This document shows positions 1 through 10,300 of a DNA stretch of 64,000 nucleotides, one piece after another. This DNA comes from Zygotorulaspora mrakii (taxonomy: Eukaryota > Ascomycota > Saccharomycetes > Saccharomycetales > Saccharomycetaceae). The notes under the pieces are model-generated. The model saw nothing but the letters and a program-made list of their open reading frames with translations. It was not told the DNA's origin and ran no database searches. Location: NCBI RefSeq assembly GCF_013402915.1, contig NC_050722.1, positions 1-64,000 of the forward strand. The letters are read 5' to 3'. Position 1 is the first letter of the stretch. Each line of letters starts with the position of its first letter. The translations under genes and the position numbers were made by a program.

Positions 1-486
1 CGCACCCCTACACCGCACCCCTACACCGCACCCCTACACCGCACCCCTACACCGCACCCCTACACCGCACCCCTACACCGCACCCCTACACCGCACCCCT
101 ACACCGCACCCCTACACCGCACCCCTACACCGCACCCCTACACCGCACCCCTACACCGCACCCCTACACCGCACCCCTACACCGCACCCCTACACCGCAC
201 CCCTACACCGCACCCCTACACCGCACCCCTACACCGCACCCCTACACCGCACCCCTACACCGCACCCCTACACCGCACCCCTACACCGCACCCCTACACC
301 GCACCCCTACACCGCACCCCTACACCGCCCCCTACACCGCTCCCCTACACCGCTCCCCTACACCGCTCCCCTACACCGCTCCCCTACACCGCTCCCCTAC
401 ACCGCTCCCCTACACCGCTCCCTACACCGCTCCCCTACACCGCTCCCCTACACCGCTCCCCTACACCGCTCCCCTACACCGCTCCC
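1..486. repeat. Telomere repeat array, 13-bp unit, two blocks
   Basis: The window opens with 25 exact tandem copies of CGCACCCCTACAC (1-325). One 12-base unit (326-337) follows, then about eleven copies in which the fourth base is T (CGCTCCCCTACAC), one of them a base short. The C-rich strand reads into the chromosome, so this is a left end. The long homogeneous unit resembles the precise repeats made by telomerases of many Saccharomycetaceae rather than the irregular TG1-3 of S. cerevisiae. The CACCCCTACACC portion resembles Rap1-type half-sites; that binding role is inferred. Confidence 0.95.
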
Positions 487-3400
487 CTCCCTCTTCCATT
501 TTTCACCTTCTATTTCTTTTCTATTTCATACACCCCTACACTCTCACATCTCTCATTCATTTCACATTCTTTTTTTCGCTCTTTTCTTTTTTTACTTTAC
601 ACACCCTACTCTCACATCTTCCTCCACCCTTCCATTTTTTCTTCACTTCCATTTCTCATTTCACACGACTCCACATTCCTTCATTTCCACTTCACTCTCT
701 CCTTTCACTCCACCACCACTACCACCTCACTTTCACACCTTTCCCCCTCTCTTTTCTTTTTTCATCACATCACTCATTCCCATTTCCCATTTCCTCACCA
801 TCTTCAACCATACATCACATTTCATTCACTCTTTTTCTCGACTTCCCTTTCCACTTTTCTTTTTTTCCATCATTCACTCCTCTACACCATTCTCCAACCA
901 TACTACTCCCATACTCCACACCCCTACCACTTTCTCCTTCACTTCCCATTTCCTCAACACTCTTTTTCACATTTCCACTCTCACTTCCCCACTCCCCAAC
1001 TACAACACACTCTCAGACTCCTTTTCTTCACCCTTTACTACTACACTACTACACAACTACACAACGACATTTCACTTTCTCATCTTCTCTTTCTTTCTTC
1101 TTTCTACTTCCCCTCCTACTTTCATCACCACTTCACCATCCCTCTCCCCTCACTCCACTTACACATCACTTCTTTCACCTCTTCATCCCACTTCCATCCC
1201 TCATTCATACACTTTCACATCCTCTTCATTCATCTCACATTCACCCCCAAACACTTCTTCATCTCTTCACCTCATTCTACCTCTACCATACACCACGCTT
1301 CTTTTTTCTTTTTCCCTTTTCCCTTCTCTTTCTTCCATCCGCTCCTCTACTTCAACATTCCCCACCATCTCCATTCATACACTCATACATTCATACATTT
1401 CCTTTCTTCACTTCACTTCCCTCCCATCCCCTCATTCCACTCAAACCACATTTCCATTCTCCATCACTTTCTCTCAACCACTCACTCAACTCTCAACTCC
1501 TTTCTCTCTCTACTCACCACTTCATTCCTCTTTTCTTTTTCTTCTTTCTTTCCCACTTCTCACTCTCATTCACTCTTCACTTCCACAACTCATCCTACCT
1601 TCATCTCATTCTTTTCATCACACTCACATCTCCTCACTCCCTCCTTTCACTCTCATCTTCTCTACTCTTCAACCACCACACATCTTTTTCATCTTTTCAT
1701 CTTTTCTTTTTTCTCTTTCATTTCTACTCTCACTTCATTCCTCACTCCACTCAACCACTCTCTCTTCCCACCTTCCCTCATTCCCACACCAACATCCAAA
1801 CTTTTCATCTCTTCCACGCTACCAACCATCCATTTCCATTCACACATCTACTCAACTTCTCTACCCTACTTCACTACACACTCTTTCTATTTACTCTCTT
1901 CCTCTCTTTCATTCTAACTTCCTTTTACCTCTCTACTCCTATTTCACTACACACTCTTTCATTCTACTCTCCCTTTTCACTCGCACATTTCCTTTTCACA
2001 TCTACATACACCATTCATACCACACTTCTCATACATTCATCATTTCTATTCCATCTTTTCATCACCTCATTTTACACATCTACTCCTTTTTTACTACTCA
2101 ACTCCCGACATTTACTCTTTCTCCTCACTCCCTTTTCACTTTCAACTACATCTTTTTTTCTTCGCTCTCTCATTCTTTCATCTTTCTTTTCTACTCGACT
2201 TCACTCCCCTCCTCATCTTTCATACAATTTCACTTTTACATTTCATTCTTTTCTTTCTTTTTACATACACCCTACTCTACTACATACTTCCATCCATTTC
2301 ACTCCACTCCCTTACACTCCCCTACACCGCACCCCTACCGAACTCATTTCATCTTCACTTTTCTACCATACTACTCTCCTTTCTTTCCTTTCCGTTTCTA
2401 CTACTCTTCGCTTCTCCACAACACTCCCCACCAAACTCTTTTCCTCTTTCATTCACTTCAACTTCTTTCTCCTTCCATTCACTTCAACTCTCATTCACTC
2501 TCCATCTTTTCATCTCCATTCATACATACTCAACTTTCTTTTCTTTTCACTTCAACTCCATCTCCCTCTTCATCTCCCTCTTCATCACCACTCTTTTCTC
2601 AACTATTCACTCTACTCTCACACTCCCTCTCTTCTTTTCTTCTTTCTCACACCCTCTCCTTTCTCGACTCTACTCTCCTACCAACACTTTCCATTTCTCT
2701 CTATTTTTACTACTTTTTCTTACTTTCTACTCCCATTCACTCCATTTCACTCTTCACATCAACTTCCAACCCTTTTCATCTTCTCATACACTTTTTTTTC
2801 CATTTCACATCCACTCCTTTTCCCTATACAACCACTCACTCATACTCCTTTTCCCTTCTCTACCATTCCCTTCAACTTTCCTATTCCTCTCCTACACTTC
2901 CTTTTTTCCACTCAACTACTCATCACTTCCCTCATCATTCATTTCACACCTACATCACGCTCTACCCACTTCTCTCCTCTTCTCCTTCTTTCCTTTCTCC
3001 TCTTTTCCTCAACTCTTCTTCTCTACTCGAACACACATTCTCGTTTCACCTCTTTCTATTCATTCCATTTCCTTTTACCTCTCATTCACACTCCATTTTC
3101 TTTTTCTCTTCACTTCGACCTTCCTTTTTTCTCTTACACTTCTTTCCTTCTACTCAACTACTCATCACATCTTTCACCTATCTCTTTCCACTTCACTCTT
3201 TTCATCATTCCTTTCACCCCTACTCCACTTCTTCACTCACTCCCTTTTCCTACTTCTTTCTCCTTTTTCTCTCCTACTCTTTTCATCTTTTCACCCAACC
3301 ATTCCCTTCACGTTCTCTTTTTCCCTTCCACTCCACACTCTTTCATCTTTCAACTTTACATCTTCACTTTTCATCATTTCTACCACTTCTCATCACTTCT

Positions 3401-3988
3401 TCTTTCTACTCCATCTTTTCATCACCTCGCTCTACTCAACTACTCATCCTCATTCCCTTTTCCATTCCTCTTCTCCTACTTCACTACCCACTTCCCACTT
3501 CCTTTCCTTTTCTCTACTCTACTCCACTACTAACTCATCCATTTCTCTCTACTTTCATTCTCTTTTACAACTCCAAAACTCTCTCATCCTAACCATCTTT
3601 TCATATTTTCCGTTTTTTACACTCTCAACTTCCCATTTCTTCCCACTCTTCTCATTACTCTTTTACTTCATTCATTCTCATCTCTTCTCTTACTTCCCTT
3701 TCTACGTTACTCTACTACTCTCCTCCCCATACTTTCATTTAACTTCCTTCTTTTTCACTTCCACTATTACCCAAACATCAACTTCATTCCATCTTCCTCT
3801 CTTCTTCAAACTACACATTCCTCTACCTTTCACTTTTCCTCTTTCTTCCACTTTTCCTCTTTCTTCCACTTTCCTACTTCCCTCACACTACTCCCCATCT
3901 CTCATCTTCTACGCACCTACACTCAACCGCTTTTTTCCTTCATACTTCCTTCATACTACTCCCGACGCTTTTCTCCTACTCTACACCA

Positions 3989-4125
3989 CCCCTTCCTTTC
4001 ACTCCCGTTCTATTCCTCACTCTTTCATCTACCCATCACTCCTTCCTTTCACTCCCGTTCTACTCCCCACTCTTTCATCTACACTTCACTCCTTCCTTTC
4101 ACTCCCGTTCTACTCCACATTCTAC
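3989..4125. repeat. 50-bp tandem repeat, about 2.7 units
   Basis: Units start near 3991, 4041 and 4091. Each begins with CCTTCCTTTCACTCCCGTTC and continues through a CTCTTTCATCTAC segment. Divergence between units is slight. The repeat lies inside the G-depleted tract and is non-coding. Confidence 0.8.
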
Positions 4126-4317
4126 TGCTATTTTCTACATCATTTCTTTCTCATCACTACGCTCTACCACCCCACTTCCTCTTTATTTTCCTTTTTCTTT
4201 TCTCCATTTCACACTTACATCCCATATCTCCTTTCCCCTACACCTTTCCCGTACCGCCTATTTTCATTCTACCCTCAACTCTTTTCATCTCTTTTACTCC
4301 ATAACCCTTTATGATTC

Positions 4318-4366
4318 CACTTCCTCTTCCTCTTCCTCTTCCTCTTCCTCTTCCTCTTCCTCTTTT
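4318..4366. repeat. Hexanucleotide microsatellite (TTCCTC)n
   Basis: About eight uninterrupted copies of the hexamer TTCCTC. They give a spurious Pro-Leu run in one frame. Confidence 0.9.
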
Positions 4367-5290
4367 CCATATCTTTCATACCACTCCCTCACCGCTCTCA
4401 TTTCGATTTCATCCGCCATTCAACTTCCATTCACCCCCTACCCTCTTCATCTATTACACTTCTCCCCTCATCTTTCATATTTTCCGCGTCTCATTCATTC
4501 GTTTTCTTCATTTCATCTTTTCCTTACATCACTCACCGTTTCACTTCTCTTCTCCTTCCCTCTTATTTTCAACCCCTCTCTTTCCACATTTCTTCATCCC
4601 CTTTTCACCAACCTACCACCTCACCTATTTCTTATCTACATATTTTTCTCCTCTTTGAATTACAACAACACACTTCCAACTCCTCTTCTTTCAAACTTCT
4701 ATTTCATCTTTCAATTATTACTTTTTTTTCTCTATTTCACCTCATTCATTCCTCTCTTTCTAACTCTTCTACCTCACTACTCTACTTCCTTCCTCCTTCT
4801 ACCCCCACTTATTCTTCCACTTTACTACTATACCTTACTCCATACTTCTATTTCCGCCACTCTACTCTTCTACACCTTTTCTTTCATTGAAACCTCTTTA
4901 CTATTCCCTTCTCCTTCACTCTACTTTTTCATTTCTTCTTACTTCACTCTATATTCACCATTCCTTTTCTTCTCGCTAACATATTTACACTTTTTTTCAT
5001 CACTCATCACTCTTTTACTAACCATTTTCACGATTCTTTTCTTCTATCCCTTTTTTACTTCTTTAATCTACAATGATTCTTTTACCTCAAAACTGACTTC
5101 TTCTTTTACCAACTATCTATTCTAAACCAACTACTAAACTATACATTACTCTTTTCATCACTACTCTCTCACGTATAACCAATATATTACTTAAATTATC
5201 TTTTCGCTTACCACTTTTACCTCCTTTCTCTTCCTTTCCTTGATTTACCATCGAGATCCATAAACAACTTCTTCTTTTCCCATCAAAAAG

Positions 5291-5437
5291 CGACAACAAC
5301 AACAACAACAACAACAACAAAAACAAAAACAAAAACAACAATAACAATAACAATAACAACGATAAATAACAACAACAACAACAACAACAATAACAATAAC
5401 AACGATAACAACGATAACAACGATAACGATAACAGCC
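5291..5437. repeat. Compound (ACA/ATA/CGA)n microsatellite
   Basis: Trinucleotide runs of ACA with AAC AAA, AAC AAT and AAC GAT variants extend for about 145 bp. The minus strand reads as runs of Cys, Tyr, Val and Ile in the overlapping frames, which I take as artefacts. Confidence 0.9.
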
Positions 5438-5630
5438 ACATATTTCCTTCAAACTGCTTACACTGGACTATCCAATTCTTTTATTCTTTATTCTCCCTTC
5501 TTTCCTCTACTCACTCCTGCTAACTTTTTCCTTTTACTTCTCACATTCCTTTACAAACATACATTATCCTATTTAAAATTTATTATTACAAACTTTCAAC
5601 TACATTATCTTATTTACAACTTATTATTAA

Positions 5631-5800
5631 ATTCCTTTATTTACATTCCTTTATTTACATTCCTTTATTTACATTCCTTTATTTACATTCCTTTATTTAC
5701 TTTCCTTTATTTACATTCTTTTATTTACATTCTTTTATTTACTTTCCTTTATTAAAATCCTTTATTTACTTTCTTCATTCACATTCCTTTATTTACATCT
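5631..5800. repeat. 14-bp tandem repeat
   Basis: About twelve imperfect copies of ATTCCTTTATTTAC. The first units are nearly perfect; later ones show C/T and A/T changes and one degenerate unit near 5750. Confidence 0.9.
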
Positions 5801-6710
5801 ATTTTCTATTTACACTTCTTAACTCACGTCCTTTACCACCCACTTACCCTACCTTCCTTACCTCACCACTTTTACCCCGTCGCATTTCGACAAATAATTC
5901 CTCTTTTCTCCTTTTTTAAAATCTATACCACTTCCGAACTCACTCAATAACCCCATTTCACCTCTACTTCCACCAAATCAGCCTTCATTCCCTTTTTTCT
6001 ATCCTCTTTCTTCACCCACTATCCCCCACTTAACGCATCGCTTCTTCTCAATAAACTCGCATTTTGACCAACTTTAACATTTAATTTAACTTCAATATCT
6101 ATTGCCATCCCTTATTTAATATTTCCCTTCCCTCTCCCTGCCTATTCACTTCCCTTGCCCTGCTTCTTCCATCACCCTCCTCGATTACCATTCCCTCCAC
6201 ATTCCATCAATCCATACCACTTTGCCTGTATGTAAACACTCGCAAACCATTCCTTAATTTACATCTGCAAACCCATCCTCAGCATCCTACACAACGCCAC
6301 AGAATATATTACGCCCACCATTCCCATCCTTACATTTACCTCCGTACCCCATTCCGCCATCTCTACACCATCGCCCAGACATTCGCTCCACAAACCCATA
6401 CAAACAGACGTCAGACCCACACATCTTCTCTCTTTGCCCCTCTGTATATCCCTCAATATCAACTTCGACTCAAAAAACTCTAAGCTCTACTTCTTTATTT
6501 AACGTTTTCTCTCTATTTTACTACTTCTTTTTCATTTTCGACACTTTTCACTTTTTTAAATTTTGAGAAATTTCTCCCCGACATGAAATAATCGCGTGCC
6601 TGCAAACATTTTTTTGGAATTTGATTTTTTTGCTCTCTCGAGGACCATGTACTTTGGGACCGTTACAAGTTGACATTACAAGAAAAGGAGCACTCTAACG
6701 TAGATTCATA
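5801..6710. other. Subtelomeric stretch without a gene
   Basis: Composition returns from G-depleted to normal across this stretch. No open frame here has coding character. The last 150 bp lead into the 3' side of the helicase element. Confidence 0.6.
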
Positions 6711-6713
6711 ATG

Positions 6714-6825
6714 TTTTATCACCAAAATCCGCACCATTCATTGGCAATACATCAGTATATCGAAAAAATGCGAAAACCTAAAACCCTGAGATCACTCGTT
6801 TTTGTTACAAATTATATACCGTTAT
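6714..6825. repeat. Element 3'-side repeat, copy 1
   Basis: About 110 bp here recur almost exactly at 12256-12366, in the same orientation. Both contain CATTCATTGGCAATACATCA and the following CGAAAAAATGCGAAAACC. It lies just beyond the 3' end of the helicase frame and marks the 3' side of the subtelomeric element. Weaker similarity runs on into the coding 3' end (6855-7260 against 12390-12690). Confidence 0.9.
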
Positions 6826-7009
6826 ATGCGCATCCATCTCTACCCTACGATTGTGCCTTTGTATTCTACCACCAGCTCCACAGCATATTCTACGAGACGT
6901 TGTACACTCACTTTTGGCAAGATCACAAACTACGATTACATGATATCTCAGAACACTACACCCTTAAACCTACTCAACTGCAAAGTCCCACGGCTTCTAT
7001 AAATCTATA

Positions 7010-7399
7010 CTACATATCACTCGCCTCACCTTCTATCAACACCTTGTTCAATCCACACTCCTCCACATACGTGCCCAGTACAAACCTGTACACAGGCACC
7101 CGCTCATCGTAAGCGCACACTCGCTTACACATCACATTGCCCAACCATTGCCCAAATACTTCAAACTTACGGTACCCTGGTAACACCCCACTCACCATAT
7201 CGTGAACATCCCCTTTCTCGTACACACAGTACAACAGGAGCACCAACAGCCGGAACTCATCCAAATCAAAACAGTCCCCCCGACCATGCCCGTCCCCCCA
7301 AAGTGTACCCGAAACAACTTCCAGCATGCGTCGGTGCGACCGCAGAAATATCTCCTTGTCTAACATTCTTGAATACCTGCTATACGGCTCTCTGTTCCC
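7010..7399 (-). pseudogene. C-terminal extension of the helicase beyond an amber codon
   Basis: After the TAG that ends the main helicase frame (7400-7402), the same frame stays open for a further 129 codons, down to a stop at 7010. The translated segment has normal protein character (rich in Val, Leu, Gly, Asp and Glu) and is not repetitive. The degraded second element at 12.5-12.7 kb matches DNA on this side of the TAG. I read it as the original C-terminus of the helicase, now separated by one nonsense change. Stop-codon readthrough, a sequencing error or an independent small gene starting at Met (7340) are alternatives. Confidence 0.65.
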
Positions 7400-10300
7400 C
7401 TACTCCATATCAATTCCGAATGGTTTCGATAGTCGACCTTCAAACACTAACGTCGCCACGTTTGCTTTCGACCGGACCACTGCGTGCCAAAAGTATGCCC
7501 ATTGCAACAATGCTCTTGACGTCACGTCGTCGTTGCATGTAATCCCCTCAATCGTCTCCGTGTATTCGGATTCCATCGCTTCCTCATATAGTCTGCTCCA
7601 CACCGCCTTCTGCCGCAGCACATGTTGCACGATGTTATGTCCTCGCCCCAGCTGCGCAAAATTAAAGAGGTGTCTCATATTTTGCCGTGCCGAGACAAGT
7701 CGAAGAAGAGCAAGTGCCTCCAGGATGATTTTTCCCATGTGCTTCCCAAACGTCTCACACTGGCAATACTCGTTCGACATGAAACAGGTCCGACAAACAC
7801 TCTCCGATAGGTTCATTTCCGCAGCTGTGAGTATGTGGTCAGCTGGCACCCCGTATATCAGATCCTTCATTCTGGGCAGGTCTGCCGATGTGCTATCGAA
7901 CAATAACGTACGCAACTCGCTCGCATACAGCCCTGTAGTTTTATTTTGGATGTTGTCGAGAATAAAGTCAAACATCCGCGAATGACCTTGATCCTCCTCC
8001 TCATCTCCCTCCTCTTCCGAAGGGACGTTTAACCTTACACTATGGACAATCCTGCGCACTTCGCCAATCTCCCTCGGACAACTTTGCTCCTCCCACGAGT
8101 TGCAACACAGCTGGTGGTCTGGTGCTGGCACCGAGTAGAACGACGCCACTGTTTCCGTTATACACTTGCTCCAGTTCACATCCCGCAAGTCCTCGTGTGC
8201 AACTGCATCCCTGAACTCCTTTTTCTTTCCAGCTATCCGAACCACCTCGAGGTACCCACTGCCCCTGATCCGTCCAACCATCTGTAAAAAGTCTATCACA
8301 TCCACATCACAGTCTGCCAGACACACATAGTCCACCGCATTGCAATCAAGACCGTTCGATATCAGCTTGGTCCCCATGATCACGCACACTGGACTCGATG
8401 CCGACTCGAACTCGCGAAATACCGAGAGCTTCACCCGGTCCGCCATCTCCGAATCAACCGCCGCCACTGCCGCTACCTTCTTCCACCGCGCGTAGCAGTG
8501 ACGCATCCGCGCCTTGTTGCTGAAGAAAATGATCGCCTTGCCTGTAGCAGTACCCAGCAGATAACTGTTCACACGCTGCTCGATTGCTCCTCCAAACTCC
8601 TTCTGCGGAACAAGTGTCACTTCCTTCAGCACTTTCTGGTTGGGCACCTGGTGTACAGCGTTCGTCCATCGCGCATTCCTCACCATGTACCGTGATAGAT
8701 TCAATTGCTGGCACAGCTCGTCCATCAGCCATGCCGGAAGCGTAGCACTTATAAAAACTATCTTAAGAAACTCCCTCCATCGCAGTGAGTGTATCTCTCT
8801 TAATTCCTCCCTGAAATCCTGCTCTAGCCACAGTGCGTGTGCTTCATCGAGAATAAAGTACCCCTTCTGCCGTACGCACATCAGTTCTTCCTGCCACCCG
8901 TTGATGGAGGAAAATGTCGCGTGCGTCCCAAACATATCAAATGTACCTACTAGCACATCTGTATTTTTCAGCTTACTTTTCCACTCCGCTGAACCTAGTA
9001 ATTTCAGATCTGCAACCGCAAGTCCCACTTCTTCTAGTCTCTGCATGGTTGCTATTTTGAGTGACACATATGGTACAGCTACAAAGTGCACGTATTTTCC
9101 GGGTCGTGTGCGCTTTAAAACGAGCATTGGTAACACAAAAGTCATGGTTTTGCCAAAACCTGTTGGTGCCTGAAGCGCCAGCACATTTCTGTCACCTGTC
9201 AATATCATATTCGTAAACCTCTCCTGCTCCACCGACCTGAACTTGAATCCGCTGATAATACCTGACCCTGCCTCGCATAGATTGGTGTAGTCACCAATCG
9301 TCCCTTCATCCGGTTCAGATGCAGCGCTACTTGTGCAAGCCGTGTCAGTGATGAGAGGGCCATTCTGTGTTAATTTCTGGAAAATTTGACACAACTTTTT
9401 TGCTGAGACAAACGGGACCTCCCCTGGACCAACGGTACGTGAGTTATCAAACCCGTACACTGCAGCATCCACCGACACTGAATGTCCAAACCCACGAGCA
9501 ACCGCCTGTCCCAGTTCCAGGGACTGGTCGTACAGCTGCCCCGCAATGAAATGCTTCCACAGAGCCGACAAACCATGTCGCATCGACCGTATCCTATGGC
9601 TCTCTCTCATTGCTGTCGCTGTCGGATACTTGAGAAGCATGTTCGAAAACGTTGACCGATGCACCAACACCAACTTCCTTACGTCCAGAAAGACCATACT
9701 CTTGAAAATAGCATTGCCAATCGTCTGTGGCGATGCATTATTTAGGCGGTTTCGTAGCTCCATTTGGTGATAATACAGCTCGGCGTTAAAGTTTATGTCC
9801 TCCACTTCTTCTTCAGTGTCATGCGTATCTGTAAGCGGCTCCTGAGGTGTGAGGGCACCCATGATGGCAGATATATTGATTTTAGAGATGTCGTCACCCA
9901 AAAGTACTATTGTGAACGGCCGCAGGATATAAATAAACCAGAATAGCTGTGCAGACACTCTTGTATCCAGAAATAGCAAGCGGGTGTCGTATTTTGTGTT
10001 TTTGTTATACCTTGACCGAATGATGAACACGCGATCGTCGGAATCAAAGTACAGGTTTCGGTGCGAACCGCCAAAACTAATGATGCTCAGTTCCGGAAAT
10101 CTAAGCGCCAGACCGGGATTGATCCAGACTGCCAACATCAAGAGTTTTGTTATAGTGTTGACGAGCTTTAGTATACTGGCGCGGACCTGCTCATTCTGCG
10201 CACTTGCCTGCTCTCGAAATCGCATGGTATACCCACTGACAGCCTCCGCACCTATTACATTGAACACGGAGTCCTGTCCAGAAAGGTTTTCTACCACACA

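Larger units (their letters stand above)
487..5290. other. G-depleted C/T/A-rich subtelomeric tract
   Basis: For nearly 5 kb the plus strand is built from C, T and A with very few G. The few G residues mostly follow C (CG steps). There is no credible gene: the open frames here (for example 4311-4658 and 4655-5125) translate to runs of Phe, Ser, Leu, Pro and Tyr and follow from the composition. A lone telomere-like unit sits at about 2321-2338, and local tandem repeats are listed separately. The G-depletion fades toward 5.5-6 kb. Confidence 0.85.

Noticed and set aside
4311..5452. Several open frames of 64-156 codons on both strands
   Set aside because: Translations are low-complexity runs caused by the G-depleted tract and the ACA microsatellite; no start context or family.
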